Positions 45,758 through 54,055 of a stretch of 64,000 nt of DNA are shown here, one piece after another. The number at the start of each line of letters is the position of its first letter. The first letter of the stretch is position 1. The stretch comes from an uncultured Pelagibacteraceae bacterium. GTDB lineage: Bacteria; Pseudomonadota; Alphaproteobacteria; Pelagibacterales; Pelagibacteraceae. A program made the translations under genes and the position numbers. The notes beneath the pieces are model-generated. The model was given only the letters and a program-made list of their open reading frames with translations. It was not told the DNA's origin and did no database searches. The stretch covers positions 41,545 to 105,544 of the forward strand of contig CACKAJ010000002.1 in assembly GCA_902598125.1 (NCBI GenBank), given 5' to 3'.

Positions 45758-46188
45758 AAAAAATTATATTAACTATTCTCATAATAATTCCTTTCTCTTT
45801 AAATGCGAATGAAAACGCAAAAGAAAAAAAAGTTGCAAAGTATGTCATGGAAAATATTCAAAGAGATTACGTTAATTGTTACAGTTTTTATAAGGTTGCC
45901 GCCCAAAGTTTTAAAGATGCGGGAAAAGATAAAAATATTATAGATAGCTTAGAAAATAGTGCGGATGTGTCTTTAAAATATAACTATGATCTTGGGGAAA
46001 TAATGGGACTAAATCCTGAAGTAATGTCTCAAATGACAAAAGACAAAGTAAATAAATTTGTGGAATTAGCTAAAAAAGATTTTTCTTCTCTTGCTAAAGA
46101 GTATGGCTTGATGTGTAAAAGTCTAGTTGAGAATCCAGAGCAGAGAACAAATTTTTGGGAAGCTAAAGGAAATAAAAAATTTAAGTGA
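45754..46188 (+). CDS. Small secreted protein, unknown function
   Basis: 144 residues. MKKIILTILIIIPFSLNANE is a signal peptide with cleavage near LNA. The mature part is helical and has two cysteines (VNCYSFY and GLMCKSL) that could form a disulfide. It has no motif that I recognise. It overlaps the racemase by 4 bp and the next dehydrogenase by 4 bp, so it belongs to the same transcription unit. Confidence 0.75.
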   Translation: MKKIILTILIIIPFSLNANENAKEKKVAKYVMENIQRDYVNCYSFYKVAAQSFKDAGKDKNIIDSLENSADVSLKYNYDLGEIMGLNPEVMSQMTKDKVNKFVELAKKDFSSLAKEYGLMCKSLVENPEQRTNFWEAKGNKKFK

Positions 46189-47189
46189 AAAAAAGTCTTT
46201 TAAAATTAAAACTTAAACAAATATTTTTAAAACAAAAACTCTCAAAAAATCACGCTGAAATTTGTTCTAACTATTTAGTTAAAGCAGAAATATTAGACGC
46301 AAAAGGTCATGGTTTGGCTAGACTAAAAATGTATTGCGATAGAATTAAAACAAAAGTAATTAACCCAAAACCAAAAATTAAAATTAAAAAGATAAGTTCG
46401 TCTGCTTCATATATAGATGCTGACAATAGTATTGGTTTCGTAAGTGCTGACATAGGTATTAAACAAGCAATTAAAAATGCTAAAAAAACTGGAATTGGTT
46501 TGGTTGCTATTAAAAAAAGCGGACACTATGGACTATCAAGTTTTTATGCTGAACAAGCAGTTAATAATAAATTAATGGTTTTTTGTTTCACTAATGCACC
46601 TGCTGCTTTAGCGCCTCATGGTGCAAAAAAATCTCTCTTTGGCACTAACCCTATCTGTTTTGGGGTGCCAACAGGAGGAGTTCCTTTTATATTTGACGCC
46701 TCAACATCAATGATCAACAGAGGCGCTATAAGAAGAGCAGATAAGTTAGGTTTAAAAATTCCTTATGGTGTTGCACTCAACAAACAAGGAAAGATAACTA
46801 CAAATGCCAAAGAAGCACTTAGAGGAACTCAATTACCTATTGCAGGTTTTAAAGGTTCTGGTTTGGCTTGGATGGTAGATATTTTAAGTGGCGTCTTTAC
46901 TGGTAGCAGTCATGGTGGAAAAACTAAGGATCCGTTTGATGATTTTTCGGGGCCTCAGAATATGGGTCATTTATTTATAACTATTAATCCAAAAATTTTT
47001 ATTGGAAGTAAGTTTATCAAAGAAATAAAGAAAAATATAAAGTTAGTCAAAAAACTTCCAAAAGCAAAAGGATTTTCAAATATATTGTTTCCAGGTGAGA
47101 GAAAAAATAAGACATATAAAAAGAATTTAAATAAAGATATATCTATTCCTGCTAAAATTTTAAAAGAAATGGATGAATTAAATGCTTAG
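46185..47189 (+). CDS. Ldh_2-family (malate/L-lactate/sulfolactate-type) dehydrogenase
   Basis: 334 residues starting with GTG. Family landmarks: DAKGHGLARLKMYCDRI, SIGFVSADIGIKQAI, KKSGHYGLSSFYAEQA, TNAPAALAPHGAKKSLFGTNP, FDASTSMINRGAIRRADKLG and FKGSGLAWMVDILSGV. Members reduce 2-oxoacids with NAD(P)H: malate, lactate, 2,3-diketogulonate, piperideine carboxylate or sulfolactate. Given the sulfonate neighbours a sulfolactate dehydrogenase is possible, but the substrate is not readable from sequence. Confidence 0.88.
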   Translation: MKKSLLKLKLKQIFLKQKLSKNHAEICSNYLVKAEILDAKGHGLARLKMYCDRIKTKVINPKPKIKIKKISSSASYIDADNSIGFVSADIGIKQAIKNAKKTGIGLVAIKKSGHYGLSSFYAEQAVNNKLMVFCFTNAPAALAPHGAKKSLFGTNPICFGVPTGGVPFIFDASTSMINRGAIRRADKLGLKIPYGVALNKQGKITTNAKEALRGTQLPIAGFKGSGLAWMVDILSGVFTGSSHGGKTKDPFDDFSGPQNMGHLFITINPKIFIGSKFIKEIKKNIKLVKKLPKAKGFSNILFPGERKNKTYKKNLNKDISIPAKILKEMDELNA

Positions 47190-48090
47190 TAAAAAAGATA
47201 TTATTTGCCCTGAAAATTTGCTTAAGATAGCTAAAACAAAAGGACCAGCAAAAGCAGTAATAGTTAATGCAGTAAAGCCTGTTTCAATAGAGTCTGCAAA
47301 ACAAGCCGTAGATGCAAATTTAATCATACCAGTTTTTATTGGAGACAAATCAATTATCGAGAAAAATGCTAAGCAATTAAACTGGGATATTTCTAAATAC
47401 GAAATAATTAATGAACCAGATGAAAATAGTACTGCTCCGATCGCTGCAAAACTTGCAAGTGAAGGTAAGGTAAAAATAATTGTAAAAGGACATATTCATA
47501 CCGATGTGCTTATGAAATCGGTTCTGAAAAGAGATTTAAATTTAATTGGAAAAAAAAGACTTAGTCATATTTGGCATATGACTTTAGAAAAAAATGATAA
47601 GCCATTTGTTATCACGGATGGAGCATTAAACGTATTGCCAAAATTAGAAACAAAAATGCACATATTAAAAAATGCAATTGATTTTACAAATAGAATAGGA
47701 ATTGAGAAACCTAAAGTTTCAATATTATCAGCCACTGAGGAAGTTTTAGACAGTGTGCCGAGTTCCTTAGAAGCAAGTGAACTTACTAAAAGAGCTAACG
47801 AAGAAGGTTTAAATGCAGATGTATTTGGTCCAATGGCTTTTGATAATTCAGTTTCTGAAAAAGCTGCTCAAATTAAAGGGATTAAAAATGCGGTTGCTGG
47901 TAAAACTGATATTTTATTAGTTCCAAACGTTGAAACTGGAAATGCTTTAGTAAAAATGATGATTTTTTTTATGGGAGCTTGTGCAGCTGGTGTTGTAGTT
48001 GGTGGAAAGGTTCCTGTAGTAATAACAAGTAGAGCTGATGATACTCAAGCAAGACTCGCATCCATGGCTGCTGCTGTTGTTGCACTTTAA
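47182..48090 (+). CDS. Phosphate acetyl/butyryltransferase family protein
   Basis: 302 residues of the PTA_PTB family. AKAVIVNAVKPVSIESAKQA, VKGHIHTDVLMKSVL, HIWHMTLEKNDKPFVITDGA, AFDNSVSEKAA, and the CoA-binding C-terminal VETGNALVKMMIFFMGACAAG and PVVITSRADD are typical. It could turn acetyl phosphate into acetyl-CoA. Taurine breakdown through sulfoacetaldehyde acetyltransferase (Xsc) releases acetyl phosphate, which would need this activity; Xsc itself is not in the window, so this link is inference. It overlaps the dehydrogenase by 8 bp. Confidence 0.85.
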   Translation: MLSKKDIICPENLLKIAKTKGPAKAVIVNAVKPVSIESAKQAVDANLIIPVFIGDKSIIEKNAKQLNWDISKYEIINEPDENSTAPIAAKLASEGKVKIIVKGHIHTDVLMKSVLKRDLNLIGKKRLSHIWHMTLEKNDKPFVITDGALNVLPKLETKMHILKNAIDFTNRIGIEKPKVSILSATEEVLDSVPSSLEASELTKRANEEGLNADVFGPMAFDNSVSEKAAQIKGIKNAVAGKTDILLVPNVETGNALVKMMIFFMGACAAGVVVGGKVPVVITSRADDTQARLASMAAAVVAL

Positions 48091-49238
48091 TGAAAAAATT
48101 ATACTTTATTACTGTTTTTATAATAATTGATTTGATACTTTCACAATTATTTTTGCTAAAATTTTTAGAGAACGATCTTATAAAAGCAAATAAGGATAGT
48201 TTTGAGAATAGAATATTCAACAAAAACTATAATTATACATTTAAAAAACAAGCTCAATTCACTTCTCAATATGATGAGAATATTTATGAAATCTTTACAA
48301 ATGATCTAGGATTTAGAGATGATAGTACTCAACCATTAGATAGGAACAAAGAATATTCAATTTTAATTGGTGATAGTTTTATTGAAGGAGTTGGTCTTGA
48401 TTATAAAGATACTATTGTAGGAATATTGAATAAAAACCTAGCAAATAATAAATTCAAGTTTCTCAATGCAGGAGTAGCATCATACTCAAGTTATATTTAC
48501 TTAAGAAAAATTGAGAACATTATTAAAAGCAATAGTGATTTAAAAATTAAAAAAGTAATTGTTTTTCTTGATAAAAGTGACGTATCTGATGATGAAAGAT
48601 ACTTAAATAAACCTGCTTTTTTTAAAAATACAAAAGGAAAATTTATTAATCAAAGAAAGGAGGATTTTTTGGGAGATTTAAAAGAATTGAGTTTTTGGAG
48701 ATTTTACACGAAACAGACTATTTCAGGAAAAATAATCAAATTAGGCACAGACCGGATTGAAAATTTTTTATCAAATATTAAAAAAAGATCTTTTATTTCA
48801 AAAAAATTAAATAAAAGTTTTTTTGAGGTAACTGAATTAGAAATTAAAGCTATTAAATCGATTAACAATAAGCCACACATAAGAAACTGGTATTTAGGTG
48901 CTACATGGGAAGAAAGGACAAAAAGTAATATTAAATTTTCAGTAGAAAATTTAAATGAACTTAATAATTTTTTAAAGAAAAAAAATATTGAATTATTAGT
49001 AGTTTTATATCCTTGGTCATTTGAAATTGATAATGAAGAAATAAGAAAAAAATATTTGGAATTTATTATTCCCCTCTTGAATGAAAATAAGATTAATAGT
49101 TTATCTGTTTACGAAGGATTTCTAAAAGGGAATATTTATGAGAGTATAGGTAAGAATTATCTTTATAATGACATTCATTTTAATAAGAATGGTAATCGGA
49201 TTATAGTTAACGAATTATTAAAAAAAATAAAACAGTGA
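48090..49238 (+). CDS. Membrane-anchored SGNH-hydrolase-like protein
   Basis: 382 residues. It has an N-terminal hydrophobic anchor (about 5-25), GDS block YSILIGDSFIEGVGLDYKD, and C-terminal pair in YNDIHFNKNGNRIIVNEL (Asp and His). It overlaps the preceding Pta-like gene by one base and the following methyltransferase by 4 bp. Same design as 11926-12960 and 61040-62008. Probable envelope glycan esterase or acyltransferase partner; substrate unknown. Confidence 0.7.
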   Translation: MKKLYFITVFIIIDLILSQLFLLKFLENDLIKANKDSFENRIFNKNYNYTFKKQAQFTSQYDENIYEIFTNDLGFRDDSTQPLDRNKEYSILIGDSFIEGVGLDYKDTIVGILNKNLANNKFKFLNAGVASYSSYIYLRKIENIIKSNSDLKIKKVIVFLDKSDVSDDERYLNKPAFFKNTKGKFINQRKEDFLGDLKELSFWRFYTKQTISGKIIKLGTDRIENFLSNIKKRSFISKKLNKSFFEVTELEIKAIKSINNKPHIRNWYLGATWEERTKSNIKFSVENLNELNNFLKKKNIELLVVLYPWSFEIDNEEIRKKYLEFIIPLLNENKINSLSVYEGFLKGNIYESIGKNYLYNDIHFNKNGNRIIVNELLKKIKQ

Positions 49239-49942
49239 AAAAATTAAAAAACTGGGACAATAAAACTTGGTTGTCATCTAAATCTTATATTTCTCAATTT
49301 AACCAATTTCTTAAATTTAGAGTAAATTTAAATAAAAATTCAAAAATTTTAGATATTGGATGTGGAAGAGCAAACATAATTAGTTCGCTTCATAAAAAAT
49401 ACAAATTTAAGAATAAACCTGTTGGAATAGACATTGTTAAAAATAAGGATATTAAAAAAAATATAATTTTTAAAAAAATTGATGCTTCTGAATATTTAAA
49501 GAAAAATCAAAGTTACGATCTTATTTTAATTAAACAAACAATTCATTTTTTTACAAAAATTAAATTAAATCGTCTTCTTAATCTTGCTAAAAAAAATTTA
49601 AATCCCAAAGGTAAAATATTAATTTTTTCACTAAAAACAAAAAATAATAAAATACCTTGTTTTAAAAAGATGAGAAAAAATTTAGAAAAAAGTTTAAAAA
49701 GAGATGAAGTTTTATTTAAGGTAATCAAAAAAAACTTAAAAGAAATAAGCTACACAAACTTTAACTTTAAAGTAAATATCTCGAAACAAAAATACGTAAG
49801 AATGATCAAAGAAAGATACATTTCATGCTTGTTAAATATGAATAATAAAGAAATTACATTTGGTATCAGTGAAATAAAATCTAAATATAAAAATCAAATA
49901 AAATTCACTGACACCTTGAAATGTATTATCTTTAGAAAATAA
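49235..49942 (+). CDS. Class I SAM-dependent methyltransferase
   Basis: 235 residues starting with GTG inside the previous stop. Motif I is ILDIGCGRANIISSLHKKY, PVGIDIVKNKDI binds the ribose, and YDLILIKQTIHFFTK with LNPKGKILIFSLKTK are motifs II and III. It resembles Methyltransf_11/25 enzymes. Its partner is the SGNH-like gene, which suggests a carbohydrate or lipid target. It meets the convergent small-protein operon with no gap. Confidence 0.8.
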   Translation: MKKLKNWDNKTWLSSKSYISQFNQFLKFRVNLNKNSKILDIGCGRANIISSLHKKYKFKNKPVGIDIVKNKDIKKNIIFKKIDASEYLKKNQSYDLILIKQTIHFFTKIKLNRLLNLAKKNLNPKGKILIFSLKTKNNKIPCFKKMRKNLEKSLKRDEVLFKVIKKNLKEISYTNFNFKVNISKQKYVRMIKERYISCLLNMNNKEITFGISEIKSKYKNQIKFTDTLKCIIFRK

Positions 49943-50266
49943 TTATTTTCCTGGCTCTTTGTACGATGAAGCCATTTTCTGAGCAGTTTTAGCTATCTCA
50001 TTTAGATCTACATCTTCTAAAATTGTAAAATCTGAAACAGCACCACTAGAAACAGCAACCATTGCAGCTGCAGCAGCTTGTTCAAAAGTTCCTTCAATTA
50101 CAGCCATAAAATCATATTTTCCTCTTAGGCCTGAGTATTGAGTTACTTTAGCTCCCACAGAAGCAGCAAGTGCAGATGTAGCAGCTTTTCTGTCCGTTGA
50201 AGGATTGCTCACAAATCCTCCCAGACCTTTAGCTGTGTAACATCCAAGTGTATAGAATTTTGCCAT
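49943..50266 (-). CDS. GYD-domain protein
   Basis: 107 residues. YTLGCYTAKGLGGFVSN, TQYSGLRGKYDFMAVIEG and FTILEDVDLNEIAK form the GYD domain (dimeric alpha-beta barrel fold; the name motif here is GKYD). Function of the family is unknown. It is last of five co-directional small genes (51679 down to 49943), 16 bp after the ABM-like gene, with a GGGG ribosome-binding box upstream. Confidence 0.85.
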   Translation of the reverse strand: MAKFYTLGCYTAKGLGGFVSNPSTDRKAATSALAASVGAKVTQYSGLRGKYDFMAVIEGTFEQAAAAAMVAVSSGAVSDFTILEDVDLNEIAKTAQKMASSYKEPGK

Positions 50267-50282
50267 TGTTATTACCCCTTTC

Positions 50283-50576
50283 CTATTTCTCGATTACAAC
50301 TGTGCCAGAATGAGGATCTGTTACTCCTAAGTCTGATGACAGTTCTTCTAAAGTGTGCCGAAGTGAGTCCAAAAATTCAATCATTTTTGGTCTTGCTTTA
50401 GCAATGTCATCTTCAGAATTCCATTCACCAATCATAAAAAATTCGTTAGGTTTAGTTTCAACATACTTTGCTGAAATTTGACCATCGAACTTTGGCCGCT
50501 CATCAATTTTTTTTAAATATTCTTCTCTGCTAGATGATTTAACTTTGCATCTAACAATATTCATAAACTTTGCCAT
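50283..50576 (-). CDS. ABM-like (antibiotic biosynthesis monooxygenase) domain protein
   Basis: 97 residues. FMNIVRCKVKSSSREEYLKK, EFFMIGEWNSEDDIAKARPKMIEFLDSLRHTL fit the dimeric alpha-beta barrel shared by ABM monooxygenases and related stress proteins. Catalytic residues are not identifiable. A full AGGAGG Shine-Dalgarno precedes the ATG by 4 bases, stronger than for almost any other gene here. Confidence 0.75.
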   Translation of the reverse strand: MAKFMNIVRCKVKSSSREEYLKKIDERPKFDGQISAKYVETKPNEFFMIGEWNSEDDIAKARPKMIEFLDSLRHTLEELSSDLGVTDPHSGTVVIEK

Positions 50577-50584
50577 TTTCCTCC

Positions 50585-51001
50585 TTAAACGTAAATTTTA
50601 TCTGCTAAACCATAACAAAGAATAGCGCTGATAATAACTAACACGAGTGGAGCATATATTCCGTCATTTCTAGTTTTCTTAGTTAAACCTGTTTTGTCAA
50701 TTTTTAATGTATAAAAATTTACAACTAATATCGAAACATTCATTATAAAAACTAAGTTAAAGAAAGCCCAAGTAGCCTCTACACCGCCTGATCTAATAAA
50801 AGCGATATATATTGCCATTAAAACAGTAGCGATCATAAATGAACCTGCAAATCGTGTAATTAAAGTAGCAGTTTTATCAACTCCTCTTCCCTTTAAAAAT
50901 TTTTTAGTATCAAAGACTAATTGGTAAGCGTAGCTACCAACTATAATAAAATGTGCTAAGTAAATTATTAAATAAAATGCGTTACCAAATTTATCTATCA
51001 T
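50585..51001 (-). CDS. Four-TM membrane protein, unknown function
   Basis: 138 residues with about four hydrophobic helices: FYLIIYLAHFIIVGSYAYQL, LITRFAGSFMIATVLMAIYI, WAFFNLVFIMNVSILVVNFY, and YAPLVLVIISAILCYGLA. There are no obvious transport motifs. It has an AGGAG box 8 bases before the ATG and lies between the DUF1330 and ABM-like genes, so it may anchor the two soluble barrels at the membrane (inference). Confidence 0.75.
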   Translation of the reverse strand: MIDKFGNAFYLIIYLAHFIIVGSYAYQLVFDTKKFLKGRGVDKTATLITRFAGSFMIATVLMAIYIAFIRSGGVEATWAFFNLVFIMNVSILVVNFYTLKIDKTGLTKKTRNDGIYAPLVLVIISAILCYGLADKIYV

Positions 51002-51005
51002 GTTT

Positions 51006-51293
51006 TTATACTCCTTTAATTATTATTCCATTAGCAATTGAGTTTGCTAATCGAATTGGTTTTACTGGTTTATATTCCTCAGAGTCATACCACTCTAAAG
51101 CTTTTTCATAAGTTGGAAATTTTATTACTACCGTTCTAGGATATTTCCACTCACCATCTATAACTTTGTACTCACCAGCGCGTACAAGGTATTCTCCTCC
51201 GAATTTTTGAACTGTCGGCACCACTTTACCAACATATTCTTTATAAGCTTCAGGATTTTTTACATCTATATTAGCTATTACGTATCCACTCAT
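51006..51293 (-). CDS. DUF1330-domain protein
   Basis: 95 residues. GYVIANIDVKNPEAYKEYVG, FGGEYLVRAGEYKVIDGEW, VVIKFPTYEKALEWYDSEEYKPVKPIR are the DUF1330 signature, another small dimeric alpha-beta barrel. Function unknown. It starts two bases after the upstream stop and is followed by the membrane protein after 4 bp. Confidence 0.9.
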   Translation of the reverse strand: MSGYVIANIDVKNPEAYKEYVGKVVPTVQKFGGEYLVRAGEYKVIDGEWKYPRTVVIKFPTYEKALEWYDSEEYKPVKPIRLANSIANGIIIKGV

Positions 51294-51295
51294 AT

Positions 51296-51679
51296 CTAGC
51301 CCGCGTAAATCGTTCTTGATAGTTTTTCGATTTTTTCCTCTGAATCTTTAATTTGCTTATAAATAAATTTATTACACTCACCATTTTTAGCTTTATCAAA
51401 AGGCTTTCCATAAACTTTGTCCACATAAACATTCATGCCTTTGTTTATTTCATCATCCTTGACACCTTCAGATGTGAGGTATTCTCTAATTACCTTTACT
51501 GAAGCCAAAGCTAACTCCATGTTTTTAACTTCAATAGTCTCAGCTGGTAAAACAGCAGTCGCACTGTAGTGACCTAAACATTCTATTGTTTTTTCTTTTT
51601 GAGCTTTTGTAATGTGCCCTGCAGCGAAGGCTGGGCCTAAGTATAAGAAAGCTATCAAAATTGATAATTTTAATTTCAT
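51296..51679 (-). CDS. Small secreted helical protein, unknown function
   Basis: 127 residues with a signal peptide (MKLKLSILIAFLYLGPAFAA). The mature part is helical and has two cysteines (TIECLGHYSA and NGECNKFIY). It is the first gene of the five-gene operon. It resembles the secreted protein at 45754-46188 in size, two-cysteine pattern and helical content, but clear homology cannot be claimed by eye. Confidence 0.75.
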   Translation of the reverse strand: MKLKLSILIAFLYLGPAFAAGHITKAQKEKTIECLGHYSATAVLPAETIEVKNMELALASVKVIREYLTSEGVKDDEINKGMNVYVDKVYGKPFDKAKNGECNKFIYKQIKDSEEKIEKLSRTIYAG

Positions 51680-51764
51680 AATAAATCTTATTTAATTTTT
51701 CTGTAGATTAACTATGTTAAAATTTTATTTCAGGTATGCAATTTGTCTACAACTACAACAAGAA

Positions 51765-52769
51765 CTAAGGAATAAGAATGATTTTAGGAGCTACACACGT
51801 ACCTTCATGAATTTCTTTAAACGCATTTGCACCATTTTTAAGTTCTCTGTATTCAATCCAGCTCAAAGGGCCTAATTTTTTATTGTGCAATAAATTAATT
51901 GTTTGTTGAAAATCTTTATTTGTATAGCAGTAAGTGCCTACTAAAGTAATTTCTTGAAGCGTTAATTTTCTAAAATTAAAAGTTCCAGCAGGCTGCGTTA
52001 AGCCTATATGTATAATTGATCCGCCTGGTGCAACCACTTCAATGGCTTGTTGTCTGCTAACTTCTAATCCAACTGAGTCAAAGACAATATCAAATCCATT
52101 TGAATTTATTATTTTATCATTTGGAGCAACATATTTTGCATCAAGATATTTTGAACATTCATCTAATCTTTTTTTATTTGGATCAGATAAAACTATATTT
52201 TTACATCCTTTATCTCTAGCTAATATTAACCCACATAATAAACCTATAGCGCCTCCACCTTGAATTAAAACTCTACATTCTGAGATAGGTTTTTTTAAAG
52301 TTTGCTCACCTAATAGTACAGCATGTAATGAAACTGCTGCTGGTTCCGCTACTGCGGCTTCTTTCGTATCTAAACCTTTTGGTATTTCGTAAATATTTTT
52401 ATCTGGAATTGAAACATATTCTGCTAAACCACCTTCCCTTTTAATTGGTTTACTCATTCCTAAAATAGATCTTTCTGGACATAAATGTTCTCTACCCTGC
52501 TTACAATATTCACAATTTCCACAAGTGATTAATGGATTTAAAACAACTGTTTTATCTTTAAATTTTCCATTTTGAATAACTCCACTAACTTCATGACCTA
52601 ATATAAGAGGTGGTATTCTTCTTTCATCATGTCCGTGATAAGCGTGCATATCAGAACCACAAATACCTGATGCTTGTATTTTTAAAATACTTTCACCTGG
52701 TTTTTCCGTTGGATTTTTTTCTTCTCTGTAAACTAATGTCTGAGTGTCTGTATAGACTAATGCATGCAT
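51765..52769 (-). CDS. Zinc-dependent medium-chain alcohol dehydrogenase
   Basis: 334 residues. Catalytic zinc region GICGSDMHAYHGH with ILGHEVSGVI, structural zinc cysteines in CGNCEYCKQGREHLC, and NAD site VLIQGGGAIGLLCGLIL are present. It resembles sorbitol/threonine dehydrogenase-type MDR enzymes. It overlaps the HpsN-like gene by one base and is last in the TRAP-dehydrogenase unit, so it probably oxidises the same imported polyol or hydroxysulfonate. Confidence 0.88.
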   Translation of the reverse strand: MHALVYTDTQTLVYREEKNPTEKPGESILKIQASGICGSDMHAYHGHDERRIPPLILGHEVSGVIQNGKFKDKTVVLNPLITCGNCEYCKQGREHLCPERSILGMSKPIKREGGLAEYVSIPDKNIYEIPKGLDTKEAAVAEPAAVSLHAVLLGEQTLKKPISECRVLIQGGGAIGLLCGLILARDKGCKNIVLSDPNKKRLDECSKYLDAKYVAPNDKIINSNGFDIVFDSVGLEVSRQQAIEVVAPGGSIIHIGLTQPAGTFNFRKLTLQEITLVGTYCYTNKDFQQTINLLHNKKLGPLSWIEYRELKNGANAFKEIHEGTCVAPKIILIP

Positions 52770-54055
52770 TACTTCATGTAACCGTATTTTTTAAGTCTAA
52801 CATCCCCTGTTCTTGCATGAGCTTCCATACCTTCATATCTTGAAAGTCTAGCCGCTGCTGCTCCTACTAGTTCTGTAGACTCTTTTGTCATTCTTTGGAA
52901 ACTTAATGTTTTTATAAATTTTCCAACGAATAATCCTCCTGTATATCTTCCAGCACCTTTCGTTGGTAAAATATGATTAGTGCCAGAACATTTATCGCCA
53001 TATGCAACTGTTGTCTCTTCTCCAATAAATAATGAGCCGTAATTTTTTAATCTTTCATGAAACCATTTTAAATTTTTAGTTTGAACTTCAAGATGCTCGG
53101 GTGCATACTCGTCACTAATGGTAGCCATCTCTTCATCTGTGTCACAAAGAACTACCTCTCCGTAATCTCTCCATGCAGCTTCGGCGCTTGTTCTAGGTAA
53201 TTCAGGAAGATCTGCGATTAATTCTGGAACTCTTTTCATAACTTTATCTGCAAGTTCTTTACTTGTTGTATATAACCATGCAGGAGAGTTGTAACCATGT
53301 TCTGCCTGCCCTACTAAATCTACTGCTACTATCTCTGGATCAGCAGTTTCATCTGCAATCACAGCAATCTCTGTTGGGCCAGCAAATAAATCAATTCCAA
53401 TTTTTCCAAATAAAATTCTTTTTGCTTCTGCAACAAATTGATTTCCAGGACCAACAATTATATCTGCAGGAGCATTTTTAAATAAACCATTTGTCATTGC
53501 AGCGATTGCTGGTACTCCTCCCAAGTTCATTATGACATCAGCGCCACACAAATCAGCTGTATAAACTATTGTTGGGTGTGCACCCACTCCAGCTTTTGGT
53601 GGACTACATGCAATTACATTCTTTACTCCTGCTACTTTGGCCGTAGTAACGCTCATTACTGCTGAAGCGATGTGTGCATATCTTCCACCTGGAACATAAC
53701 AGCCAGCTGTATTAACTGGTACTAATTTTTGTCCAGCATATAAACCTTTTGAAAGTTCTACTTCAAAGTCTTGTCCATAATTTTTTAATTGTGCTTCAGC
53801 AAACTTTCTAACACGATCATAAGCAAACTGAACATCGTCTTTTGTTTTTTGATCTAATGTTTTTTTTATTTCTTCAATTCTTTCTTTAGAAACAATAATT
53901 TCACCATCGTATTTATCAAATTTTTTTGTAAGGTCTATACATCCTTGTTCTTTTGACTTTTCTAAATCATTTAATAAACCCTGAACGATTTGAGCAGTTT
54001 TAGTATCATCTGTTGAAGATGTTTTTGGTGATTTTTTTAAATATTTAATTGCCAT
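52769..54055 (-). CDS. hpsN: HisD-family dehydrogenase, probable sulfopropanediol (DHPS) dehydrogenase
   Basis: 428 residues with all HisD zinc and catalytic positions: Gln250 and His253 (VGQAEHG), Glu320 and His321 (APEHLE), Asp354 (YGDKCSGTNHILPT) and His413. Features unlike biosynthetic histidinol dehydrogenase and like HpsN are PVNTAGCYVPGGRYAHIAS, SLFIGEETTVAYGDK, and the ending EGMEAHARTGDVRL. It overlaps a TRAP transporter gene by 11 bp, with no his genes around. HpsN oxidises 2,3-dihydroxypropane-1-sulfonate to sulfolactate. The substrate assignment rests on remembered family features and context. Confidence 0.75.
   Translation of the reverse strand: MAIKYLKKSPKTSSTDDTKTAQIVQGLLNDLEKSKEQGCIDLTKKFDKYDGEIIVSKERIEEIKKTLDQKTKDDVQFAYDRVRKFAEAQLKNYGQDFEVELSKGLYAGQKLVPVNTAGCYVPGGRYAHIASAVMSVTTAKVAGVKNVIACSPPKAGVGAHPTIVYTADLCGADVIMNLGGVPAIAAMTNGLFKNAPADIIVGPGNQFVAEAKRILFGKIGIDLFAGPTEIAVIADETADPEIVAVDLVGQAEHGYNSPAWLYTTSKELADKVMKRVPELIADLPELPRTSAEAAWRDYGEVVLCDTDEEMATISDEYAPEHLEVQTKNLKWFHERLKNYGSLFIGEETTVAYGDKCSGTNHILPTKGAGRYTGGLFVGKFIKTLSFQRMTKESTELVGAAAARLSRYEGMEAHARTGDVRLKKYGYMK

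Noticed and set aside
47969..48223. Minus-strand frame rich in Gln near the Pta-like gene end
   Set aside because: It is antisense to GCT/GCA alanine codons, which explains the repetitive Gln.
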